Below are positions 36,020 to 45,914 of a stretch of DNA of 64,000 nt, piece by piece. The position numbers and the translations under genes are program-made. How positions within the stretch are numbered: the first letter of the stretch is position 1; every line of letters begins with the position of its first letter. The notes under the pieces are model-generated. The model worked only from the letters and a program-made list of their open reading frames with translations, was not told the origin of the DNA and searched no databases. The DNA is from Ramazzottius varieornatus. Its lineage: Eukaryota; Tardigrada; Eutardigrada; Parachela; Ramazzottiidae. The stretch is from positions 1,982,478-2,046,477 of the forward strand of contig BDGG01000001.1 in the NCBI GenBank assembly GCA_001949185.1. The letters run 5' to 3'.

Positions 36020-36738
36020 TGATACATCCAGCGAAACTTCCATGTTCCGGTTTTAGAGATTTCCTTCTTCTTTTATTCTGTGTAAAGATAAGCGCAGCCC
36101 TAGGCGCGAATAGGTTTCCGGTGTAGTTATTCCTCTTCACCTTGCTTGCACTAGTTCGGTTATTCGTGATGCATTTACCTCGGTGATCTGTAATCTAGTT
36201 CCTACTTCCTAGCTTGTCTCTTGCCACTGGCAGCTTCCAGACCTGAAATCCATTTATTTACTGTATTTGTTTCCTTGAAAGCATGAGTATTGTTGCGTTT
36301 CGAAGCTTCGGCTAGTCTTGTCCTGCAAACGAAATTGCGTCATAGTACTAATAAACTCCTGATGCTGCTCCCTGTTCCTCGGATACTCAAGCCAGATGAA
36401 TCTGGCAACAGCGCGTACGGTGTCAACGTCCCAGATTTCATTCGAATCTCGTTGCTTTCTGGCCCGTTCTTCGAGTGCCTCGTTGCTGGAAGATCTAGGT
36501 GGAAGCTAGACTCAAGAACCCTTGGGAATTGTGTGCCAAAGAATCACACGGAACTTCCTCGCCCCTCGAGAGGAGCGTGTGGTCTCACCTGGGTTCCCAT
36601 AGCAGCTGTCGCACGGGAAGGCTCACCTGGGGAGCGTCACAGGCCATTTTTTTGGATTGTTCGAAGTATCTCCGAACCATCCTGACTTGACGCCCACAAA
36701 TGGTACTCCGCCATCTTTCGTAACGAATATTTGTGGCC
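36020..36738. other. Intergenic stretch, nothing supported
   Basis: Frames here lack family resemblance or splice continuity. It probably contains the 3' end of the MMD-like transcript and the promoter of the boule-like gene. Confidence 0.4.
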
Positions 36739-38594
36739 ATGCCCTGGGACAGGAAGTCCAGACCACATACACCTTTGGAGCGGCCACGTTGTCATACCGC
36801 GCCACCTTGCTGCTCTTCGCCTTCCGTTGATAATTTCGACTATTGTATTGAGCCCAACAGTCCCCTTGAAGGCATTGGTGGAAATTACGGCGAAGATTCT
36901 GAGCCTGGAAGCCTGCGCGGTGGACAAACCATTTCGAAAAACCTGGTGAAAGCCTCAAGTTTATTTCAATCTTTTCCGGGGAGGAAACCCAAAACGAAAA
37001 AGACCGCGCGATCACGAAGAACCCCAGATACGGTTGACATACCCAGCCGAATTTTTGTCGGCGGCTTAACACCCGAGGTACCACAGTTCAAGCAATCAAC
37101 GCCTTGTTGATTTTACTTTTCGTTTTGATTGAACTGGGTTGTTTCGACTTCCGGTTGCGAGTCCGAAAATTCTTCCAGTTCTATTTTAGCCCATCATTCC
37201 AGCTCTCCCACACGTTGAACGAGTAACAGTATGCTCCTTTTCAGATCAATGAGGACGACCTTCGAGACCTTTTCAGACGTTTTGGTGAGATTCTCAGCGT
37301 CTACATCAAGAACAGGGGAAGCGAGAGACATCGCGGGTGAGTTCACGTTTGGAATTTCTCCCGTTAGCGATGTTGACCCTCATGATGACCATCCGTCCCT
37401 TTCGATGTGGCTTTTAGATTTGCCTTTGTCACGTTCAAGAGGAGAACTGATGCGGATGGTGTTGTTGAGGAGGTTAGTTAAGGGAAGTGTGTACTGATGT
37501 GGACTTCCGGTCGATATTATCCTGTTGTCCCTTTTCTCGTCCTAGGCCATCGCAAGAAGATCGTTCGACATCAAGGACACCGTGCTAAAAGTACTTCCGG
37601 CCTTCAGACATCTAAAGCAGTACGACAGTATGAATTTGCTTGATTTTGTTGCCTACCGTGCACGCCAATATTCGTTGCTGCTTACCGTAACAGGTCTTTT
37701 CTCTCTGGTACTCCAGCGCCTTCTGCAAGCGATGTTCATCTTCTTCCTCCAAGTGGAGCTGCTTCACCGACACTTCGGAGATCCGGACATGGCGATCGTA
37801 CCTCCTATCCCTTGCCTTCCAGCATGTCGCCAGGACTACTACGGCAACCTCCCGTTCAGCCCGTACCTGTTTTCCCAGGAGCCTTCATACCCCTTCCATA
37901 TCCTGGCGTCGTACCTTACTTCCCTTACTTTGACGGTTACGTGGTAAGTCATGTCTTGCTTCGCTCCTCTGATACTTGTAAGCTATTCTGCGAACTTGTG
38001 TTTGACTTTTATTGCGTTTTAGCCTCCTGGGTTTATCTCGCAGTTTGGCGGGCTTAACATTGTCCCGAATAGATTCTACAACCCCGGGTTTGGACCTCCG
38101 CTGAACTTTCCCGCTTACCAGGTACTGTACGAACACGTAAATCCTTCGTGAGTTCACAACAGCTGGGAAACCGGCCAACAGGACGTACAGGATCGTTGAC
38201 GCATGTGGCACGCTTTTTCATTTTACTGGCTGGAGGCGTGTGCCACTTAGGATAGCATCTTTTGCGTTTCGTTTTCCGACCTCCCGGTCACTACTGGAGG
38301 TTAGCGGGACGGGCGTATTGATTGATAAGTTTTTGTGCTTTACAGAGGCGATCGGAACGAGCTTCCTACGCCTCCGCGGACCATCGAGGATCCGGTGGGG
38401 ACTTCCAGCAGCCTTCGTCGCACTTCGCCTGTCCCAACTGCAGTGAAAAACGGCCAGCTTCCGTTGCCACTAGTGTCAACAGCGACCTCGCCTGTTGCGC
38501 TTCTTGTTCTGGTTGCGATGTCTCCAGACCGAACCGGACGGAGACCTCAAGAAGAAAGCATGGCTCGGTAAGTGTGGCTACGGGCATAACGTAA
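36739..38594 (+). CDS. Single-RRM RNA-binding protein, DAZ/boule-like
   Basis: Seven exons join in phase: 36739-37077, 37245-37336, 37418-37472, 37546-37627, 37717-37943, 38023-38121 and 38346-38594, about 380 residues. The RRM begins IPSRIFVGGLTPE (RNP2) and continues INEDDLRDLFRRFGEILSVYI, RGFAFVTF (RNP1), and a fourth-strand region DIKDTVLKVLPAFRH that parallels DKKLNIGPAIRK of DAZ proteins. The N-terminus of 113 residues is Pro, Ser and Lys-rich. After the RRM the chain is rich in Pro, Tyr, Phe and Gly (PLPYPGVVPYFPYFDGY, NPGFGPPLNFPAYQ), as in DAZ-family tails. The last exon has two CxxC-like pairs (FACPNCSE, CCASCSGC). DAZ proteins act in the germline as cytoplasmic translation regulators. 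RNP1 differs from the usual KGYGFVTF, so Musashi-like alternatives remain. A GTAAGT at 38571 offers an alternative donor before the TAA. Confidence 0.7.
38170..38285. mobile_element. GTGGCGCAC MITE in boule-like intron 6
   Basis: CATGTGGCACGCTTTTTC and GGCGTGTGCCACTTAGGA form the arms, and the right end reads TTTTCCGACCTCCC. It lies between exons 38121 and 38346. Confidence 0.7.
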
Positions 38595-38937
38595 TTTCCG
38601 CAAGCAAGCCGGGATGGTGAGCTGAGCACCAGGGAAAAGTCTGGTCCGTAGAAGCCCTTCGAGGGAGATTGTAGTACGTCAACGGGGGCTCTTTTCTAGA
38701 CGGGTTGTGGTGCGTCCGATCCATGTCGCAAATCAGCCACCCAAACTCCCTTTGATGATTTAGGAGTAGATGTGTCTGCTTTGTCACCTAGAAGCTGCCA
38801 GCTTTATCCAAGTTGACTCCGTTTGCTGCCTGCTCGTCTCATTGTGACTTTTTCGTCTATGTTGTGGTTGCGTGAAAGCGGTTTTTTTCCTGTGATTTTT
38901 ACTAGAGCGTTTTTTTTGTTTTTCCTGCAATGGCTCG

Positions 38938-41014
38938 CTAGAATGATCGCTGGCCCTTGCCGGTAATTTTTCTAAAGGCTGTGGGTCGTAAAATTTCTTT
39001 CTCTGCGTGTTCCAACGGGATGGTTGTTTGTCCCACTCCGAGGCGCTGGGCTTCCACTTGCTTCATGTAATCGCTAGCCGTCTTCTGGTGGTCTTTATAG
39101 ACTGCTTCTTCTCTCGCGACTTGAGCTGCTCTTTCTCGAGCGTACTGTCTGTCACGTTCCATTATTCTCGGCTACAAAACAGGCAAAGCTCGTTACTTTT
39201 GGCACCTGAGTAAGGCCTTAATCTAAGGAATGACGAACCTGAGTGTCCCAGTTCGCTTCAAGTCCCATCCGCGTTTCGATTCGATCTTGTATTTTTCTGG
39301 CTTCTTGCTGGTCGAAGGCTTCCAACTGTTTATCCTTCTCCTTCTGAATTTCAGCATTCCTTGCCGCTTCGGATGCTTCGTACTTTTCTCGTTCTCGTCT
39401 CTGAAATTGATTCATAATTTCAGTCGTCGAAAGTTGGGTTAGAGCAGTGGTAATGAATGACGTCGCGCCGCAGTGACATCATAAGAGCTTACCTCTCTTT
39501 CGCGGTCTTCTTGGGCTTCTCGTTGGAATCGCTTGATGGTGGCTTCGCGCTGTCGCTCCTTTTCTTCCTCTTCTCGAGCACATGCTATCTCGGCTTGTTC
39601 GATGCGTCTTTCTTCCTTTTCTACTCTTTGGACTCTGCTGGAAGTGTCGCGAACCAGAGCGGGATGCTTGCGCCACTTGTCCTCATACCGGGCACTGAAT
39701 ATTTAGAACTATAAAACTCGAGTTTTATAATCGGTTTGTAGCTTCGTAGTTCGTACAGTGTTTTCTGTGCTCTGTACTGCCGCATCTTTTCTGTCATCTT
39801 GACTTTATCCTGAACGGTTTCTTTATGGAGTAGGCCTCGGAATGCGTACACTTGATTTTCTTCATCGCGTGCCTGTTGTCGCTGTTCCAGGTTCTCGAAG
39901 TGTTTAGCACGGAGTCGTGCTTTGTTGTCCTCTCCCGCTTTCCATTTATCGATACGTTCTTGTTCCACTTCCCTGATATGATTCTCCACATACTCGGCTT
40001 GCTTGTGAAGGTATTCGACATCGAAACCTTTAGGCTTATCTTTAGCGTATATCGGCATCTTTGCCAGCTCTTCCTCTTTCTGCTTTTGTATCTCGCGAGC
40101 TCGCATGTCCGCGAACTTTTTATCGTTCTCTGCGAAGTCTTTCTGCTTTGCGCGATACTTCATCCTTTTGACTACCTCTTAAGACACGAAACGCGTCTTC
40201 TTCACCAAGAGTGTTCTGGTTATTGATAGGTTCTATACTTGGAGGTTGACAAGTGAGCTGAACCATATCGTTTTCCCAAGTGGCGCACATTCCCAGTCAG
40301 TATCAATGAATCGCGCGCCACCCGAGATAACGATGTGGTTCAAGTCATATCTGCCCACGTCTCAGTTCGTAACTCACCCAGATCGATGGTTGATTCTGCC
40401 CACTGTGGTCCGACAAAATCCAGGCCCAAACTTTGCTTCCGAAGTTTAGCTTCTCGGGCCTTCCTTTCTTGGGATTCTACTTCCCAACTTGTCATGCATT
40501 GAGCAGTTAGTAGCGCATTCTGCAACCAGGAAGGCATTACCATGTCTTATGGGGAATATTCGATATTACGCTTTACCTATAGTACAAGGTACCTACGTTG
40601 TATTCGCGAATATCTTCCCGTCGTCGAAACAGCATATCATGTGCTCTACCAATAACCCTGCTGGCTCTTTGGTTTGCATCGTGCTCATGGAGTATATCTT
40701 GCTCGTTTTCCCCTTTCTTTCTCCTTCGCGCGATTTCGGCTTTTTCGGAATCGATTTTTCGATGTTGTCCCTAATATACCACACTGTGAACCACTCTCGG
40801 TTTCCCAGGTTTGAACTGACGGATTATTCCACTTACCAACCTCCAACATATTCGACCAAGTTCCCTTCAGAGCTTCGGAGTTCTTCGCCATCTGCTGACG
40901 TTCTTTCTCAACCAAAGTCGCTCTGGCTCTCGTGACGGGTTTGGCGTGGAAATCTTTCCATTCTTTCGCGCGGATAACTAGAGGGTGCTCGCGTAGGTGG
41001 TTCGAGGTCTTCAT
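38938..41014 (-). CDS. Coiled-coil axonemal protein resembling CFAP210 (CCDC173), TPH-type
   Basis: On the - strand the N-terminal exon starts at 41014 (EHPLVIRAKEWKDFHAKPV, LKGTWSNMLE). The next exon, about 40788-40600, reads DSEKAEIARRRKKGENEQ then DMLFRRREDIREYN. Then come NAALLTAQCMTSWEVESQE (about 40520-40380), MKYRAKQKDFAENDKKF (40.17-39.77 kb), RYEDKWRKHPALVRDT (39.68-39.49 kb), and two last exons ending at 38938. The chain is almost entirely charged helix. The order and spacing of WSNM, the short hydrophobic box around NAALLTAQ and the later E/K/R blocks follow CFAP210, a microtubule inner protein of motile cilia; CFAP53 and CFAP45 are related alternatives. The C-terminus (LRPTAFRKITGKGQRSF) is not one I know. 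The first donor is either GTTGGT or the nearby GTAAGT; phase favours GTTGGT. A GTGGCGCAC element sits at about 40240-40362. Confidence 0.6.
40240..40362. mobile_element. GTGGCGCAC MITE in CFAP210-like intron
   Basis: ATCGTTTTCCCAAGTGGCGC on the left and GCGCGCCACCCGAGATAACG on the right, with the outer right end TCTGCCCACGTCTC. Confidence 0.75.
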
Positions 41015-41772
41015 TAAATCGGTAGTAAGCTGTTCGTGGTTGAGTACGTAGAATTTCTCAGTGCATGGAGTATATCAAAACATGGTCTTGTGGTGCTGCC
41101 GATCTTTGGAGCTGGATTCTAATTAGAACTGTGTTTAAGGTATTGAAAAGGCTTTTGACGACCTTGTCCAGACGTTGTTAAGGCGGAAGTGACGTCAACT
41201 CGATCATCCGCGGTTCAATTTTCCCCATGAGCTGTTCGTGATCAGACTGCATCGATCCTGACATGATTAATATTCGACCCATTCCTGTTTCTCGAATGAC
41301 ACCATGAAGTGCGGACAGTGTCCGTAAGGCTGTGGTCAGAAACTGCAGGAGTTAAGCTGGTGACATTCTCTTTCAGTTCTTTGGTAATATCGAGTACGGC
41401 GATGACTGAACAGAAAGTGACGTAGCTTCTCAGATTTTCAATCACGCGAGTGAGGGGAACTCGGTCCTGCTTCCGGCTGATTCCAACATAAACAACAAAC
41501 CTCAGGGCTTAACCAGCAGGTTTGTTTCAAAAGATATCGATTAGGTCCGCAGTGGACAGCCCGAGGCTGCAGACATTTGGCTTCCGACCATGAACATATC
41601 GCTTTGTCTGAGCGGGTTCGCCTTTTTCTTCGAGTGAGGTACACTAAAGTCACGGCTCTTCTCGAATCCTTGTTCGTGATTCAGTTCTCCTTGAAGTCTA
41701 CTTTTCATTCCTCTGGAGCTTTCCGCGAGTAGAATTCGTTGTTGACTGATCAATCATTCTTCATCCTCGACA
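41015..41772. other. Bidirectional promoter region, nothing coding supported
   Basis: About 760 bp separate the divergent starts of the CFAP210-like gene (-) and the calbindin gene (+). A CGGAAGTGACGTCA-type composite (ETS-like half plus CRE-like half) lies at about 41172-41185. Short frames here lack coding character. Confidence 0.35.
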
Positions 41773-43388
41773 ATGACTACCGCGAATTGTACTCTGTTGC
41801 GCTTGATTGACGAGAGTGGAAAGCGTCTGGATAACCTCAGTGCTTACGACTTCTATACTGCCTGGCAGAAATATGATGTCGATGGTGAGCTATGCGAAGC
41901 TTGGTCCTGTTCACGAAATCGAATCTTCCATGGTTTCCTTATCACCGTGCGATTGTCTTCTTGCAGGAAGCGGCTTCATTGAGAACACGGAGCTGGAAGG
42001 TTTTCTGAAGGAATATCTCTTCAACATTGCGGGCCTGTCAAACCAAGAGGTGGTAACAACACCCTCTTCTCGTTCTAATTAGTAATTAGTTCACCTTGGA
42101 AAAGAAGGGGTTCATAACGAAAGATCTTTCCGTTTTGCAGTCGATAACGTCGCAAGGTTGCAGAGAACTCGCCGACGCTTTCCTGACCAAGCATGACCGT
42201 GACAAAGACGGGAAAATTAGTATCTCCGAGGTAAGGTGCGCGCCTCACAGTCCGTCTTTTGCTTTACAACCGGTACGAGTACAGTGACTAAAAATTGATG
42301 AAAGATCAAGATTCTTCTGCATAGTTGTCAGCAATCTTGCCCACTGACCAGACTTTCCTTCTCATCTTCCGCTTCGATAACCCGCTGGATTCCAGCGAGG
42401 ACTTTATGAAGGTACGTGGTCACTCCACCCACGCTTGCTGGCAGGATCAGACTTTCTGGTACAGCCGTAGCTCTTCGTTTTTACAGAAATGGAAAAAGTA
42501 CGACACGGACAAGAGCGGCTACATCGAAGCCGGTGAACTCACGGTACATTCACTTCACAACATTTGGGAGCCCAGCAAACAAACTCGACCAGGTTGTTTC
42601 TCAAGTGACGCACGTTTTCGGTGTTAGTTGCTGGTAACGTGCGCCACTTGAGGAAGCGATTTGATCGAGTCTGTTTGCCGATCTACCATTCGGAAGTCCT
42701 TGCTCAACCTTAAGGTGAACTTGGCTTCGCTGGCTGAAGGGGTTCCTGAAGGATGTGATGAAGAATAAGCTCAACGATGCAAAAGTGGACGAGTACTGCA
42801 ACTCCATTGTAAGCCATTCCTTCTCGGTTGTTGGCGCATAATGACGTGTCGCATAAGTGGGCATACGTGTCGTCTCGATGATTTATTTTCTAGCTGGAAA
42901 TTTTTGATGCCAACAAAGACGGCAAACTAAGCCTGGGGGAAGCCCTACAGTAAGATCGACAGCTGTTGAAAGCTCTTAAAGGTGTGACATCGAATGTGGA
43001 GACGCTTTTTCCAGACTGCTTCCGGTCAAAGAGAACTTTCTGCGAACCGCCAAAAAAACGGTAAGATGATCGATCAGAATATCTATCTTACAATCTCTGC
43101 CGGAAGAGAACTTTATTTTTCCTCTGGCAGACTAACTTGTCGAGCTTGGATGCCGGCCAGATTCAAAAGCTCTTCGTCCAATATGACCGCGACGGAGATG
43201 GGGAAATTACAGCTGCTGAGCTGGACGGCCTCTGTACCGACATAGTTCGTATGACGAAGAAGAACTTTGACCACTCGGACGTTGAGACCTTGAAGGACAC
43301 GATCTTGAAGGGCTGTGACATCGATAATAACGGCAAGATTGACGCGAAGGAAATGCTCATGATCATTCAAACCATCGCCAAAGGATAA
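41773..43388 (+). CDS. Calbindin-family protein with six EF-hands (calbindin-32/calretinin-like)
   Basis: The ATG at 41773 opens MTTANCTLLRLIDESG. Short exons then give six EF-hand loops in order: DVDGSGFIENTE, DRDKDGKISISE, DTDKSGYIEAGE, DANKDGKLSLGE, DRDGDGEITAAE and DIDNNGKIDAKE. The linkers LSAILPTDQTFLLIFRF and LLPVKENFLRTAKKT match the conserved helices of calbindin D28k and calretinin, where a similar PT/PV-x-ENFLL motif follows EF2 and EF4. All six loops have acidic residues at positions 1, 3 and 12, so all could bind calcium. The protein is a cytosolic Ca2+ buffer and sensor, usually in neurons or muscle. Exon borders fall near 41883/41966, 42050/42141, 42231/42327, 42415/42487, 42543/42733 and downstream. 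The intron after EF3 carries a GTGGCGCAC element (42566-42687). Stop TAA at 43386-43388. Confidence 0.92.
42566..42687. mobile_element. GTGGCGCAC MITE with intact ends (calbindin intron)
   Basis: Left end GGGAGCCCAGCAAACAAACT, arm CTCGACCAGGTTG, core AAGTGACGCACG; right core AACGTGCGCCACTTGAGG, end GTCTGTTTGCCGATCTACC. With the copy at 18294 it defines a subfamily of about 120 bp. Confidence 0.8.
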
Positions 43389-43711
43389 AATCTCGTCTTA
43401 GTATAATAATCGTCTTTCAAAGAAATTTACTGTATTCCCTCGATAGTTCTGCGAACCATGCCAGTAAATTACACCCGCACTGGTATCGCTGATTGTTTGA
43501 TTGTCGCCCATCATTACACTTGACTGGGGAGCAGTCTTTGATTGAAGGTATAGTTACTTTCTGTTCCCCGCCGGATGATATTTACCACGACAGTCACGTG
43601 ATTCGCAGAACTTCCGAGGGAATACAGTACTCATGTTTTGATATAGGTTTGTTTTGCAAACAGTGTCACCACAACATAGCAAATAGGATTTGAACTCGTC
43701 AGAATAACTGC

Positions 43712-45914
43712 TCAATACGGTGGAATGGACTTGTGGGTTCGCGCCAGGCGGTTCCACAAGACTGCGTCCATGCCGGCTGGTTTGCCTATCACTTCCGACT
43801 CGTTGCGCCAGCGGGCATCTTGCGGGTCCGCATATCGCATCTTCTCTCTCGTCAGGAAGCTGCAAAAAGAAGTTTTCCTGATGAGCCAAGCAGCAAAAAT
43901 CACGCTCAGGCTTTTTTTCTGGGTCCTGGAACACAAACCTATGCTCGTTGTTGTCTCCGGCGTAGGGTTGAGCAGTGACATGTCCGGTGGGCTTGAAGCA
44001 ATGTGGGAAGCCTCCCACTGCCTTCTCGACCAGTGGCCTGTCTTTGTAACTAAAAACTTGCAAGCCTTAGATTCATGTTCCTGTCTTGAGTAAAACACTG
44101 GACAGTCCAAATGGAAGGTCCCCCAATGCAGCGCACCAGGTTGTTCTCAATTGGCGCACGTTGTCATTCTTGTGGCCTGCAGGCGTGCGCCATTTGAGAT
44201 GACAACTTTGTGCATTGGTACCCAACTCTTTTTTGCCGGCCTCCCACAGCGTTAGGCTAGATAAGGTGCGTACCTCTTGACGTAGATAGAGTCCCACTTG
44301 TCCGGATTTTCCAGACCGGCATAAGTCCTACAGAGTGTTCCATTCTTAACCCAAACAATGGAATATTGAAGTGACTGCCCCACTTGTTTTTAGAGGCCTC
44401 GGAAGTGAGGTATGGCGTCGGCTCATTCTGGCCGAAGCCGGTCGTTTCAATCTTCGGCGGGCCAAAGGGTCTCTTACGCCCATAGTCATCTTCGAAAGTC
44501 TTCCAGTCCTTCCACTTGTGCGTTACGCTGTACTGCCTGTCGAGACCACGCAAGATACGCTATGTGGCCAGCTTCAAAGACCGTGCCTGGAGAAAAATCA
44601 GGGACACTCACGTTTTCCAGCGCTCTGGATCGTCCTTCTGGTGAGTGAAGCCAGTCCGGACCGGAAGCTGTTGGTTAGGACAAGAAAATGATGAGTTACT
44701 TCCGGTTGGCCCAGCCCTAGACTTTCCGCCGGTTTACTTTCACATACATCGTCTTTCCAGATGGATCCCATTTTGCCGTCAAACTGGTTAATGTGGCACA
44801 CTTTCTCCAGCGGAATGATGTCCTCCGGTGTTACGAAGGCTACTTGGGGATTCGGGTAGGACTCGGTGTAAGCTGTTCTGGTCAGGTTGGAGTACTAGGA
44901 CCAAGAAGCCATCTGTCATGTTACATGCAGCGCCACATCCAGTCATGGTCAGGACGTTAAGTAGCTTACTCGAGAATCAGTGAGCATAGTTTCCGGTGAG
45001 ACGAAAAACGTGTGGTAATCATTGTCTTTCAAGTAAGCTGATTGTTTGTCTTTGTAGCAGGAAGTGCGGCCTTTCTCACGGATAGGCCCTAGCCAGGTCT
45101 TCGGAGCTTCGGAGATTTGCGTCGTGTAAGCGGACTTCGGCTGAGCGGGAAACTGTGGTCACAACACAAAAGACTTGCTGTAAGGGTAACGGGTCACGCT
45201 ACCGTTGCACAAAAGGACTGTTCTGGTAACTACGTATACCTTTTCTATTGATTCTAGGGTGCCAGCGGACACACGACTTGTATCCGGGTAGGAACATCGC
45301 TGGACCGGATAAGCATTCTTGAGAACAGGTACGGGGCGTCCTGCGCCGGTAAAGTCGTTGGCGTAGGTCGTGGGCGGAACTGTGGCTTCTTTGTCGGTAG
45401 CAAGGGCGCTCCTGTAAACTGTAGAATATTCGTTTGAATACTACGCATAAGATTCGTAAAATCGGTGAACTAGATACGGCAATATACTCAGTTTCAAGTG
45501 GCGCATGCTCGCAACCATTAGCAGAAATAAAACGCGCCACTTACGAACACAACCTTGCACCACCAGTTAATTTTGCAAGATTTTGTTTTCAGAAATTTTT
45601 TTCTGTAGTATCTTGTAACACTTTGAGTTTTTCTGTCCAACGATGACCCACCTTCGAACTATGGCCGGAAACAGTTCTGGTTGCCTCAAGTGAAAGTGTG
45701 TCCATCCGGAAGGATCGGGTGTATTGAACGTTAAGTAAGGTGATGCTGGCTCGGAATGTGAAAGCTTTGTGGAGTAGATTGTATTGTTGAAAGCCGGTAA
45801 TCGGTGCTCTGCTCCATGACTGTAGGCTACAGTTTTGTCGTAGGGGCCTGCTTCAGCAATGAAGGGTTTGTATCCTTCGCGAAGGCCTGCCGGTACTCTC
45901 TGGTTCTCGCTCAT
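43712..45914 (-). CDS. Tyr/Pro/Thr-rich multi-exon protein, possible axonemal microtubule-associated protein
   Basis: About nine short exons on the - strand chain in phase from ATG 45914 to TGA 43712. Exon 1 (to 45652) reads AGPYDKTVAYSHGAEHRLP. Exon 2 (about 45421-45240) has TTYANDFTGAGRPVPVL. The following exons have KSAYTTQISEAPKTWLGP, TYSNLTRTAYTESYPNPQ, LPVRTGFTHQKDDPERW, RQYSVTHKWKDWKTFEDDYG, TYAGLENPDKWDSIYVK and ADPQDARWRNESEVIGK. Spaced Tyr, Trp, Pro and Thr in short repeats, with little helix and no membrane segment or signal peptide, is typical of microtubule inner proteins and sperm tail proteins. I cannot name the family. Introns contain GTGGCGCAC elements near 45465-45565 and 44116-44245. 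Donor and acceptor assignment around 43.97-44.06 kb is the least certain part. Confidence 0.6.
44116..44245. mobile_element. GTGGCGCAC MITE in Tyr/Pro-rich gene intron
   Basis: CTCAATTGGCGCACGTTG and GGCGTGCGCCATTTGAGATG face each other. The right terminus TTTTTGCCGGCCTCCC is kept. Confidence 0.75.
45465..45565. mobile_element. GTGGCGCAC MITE in Tyr/Pro-rich gene intron 1
   Basis: TTTCAAGTGGCGCATGC and AACGCGCCACTTACGAACAC form the arms. The termini are decayed. Confidence 0.65.
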
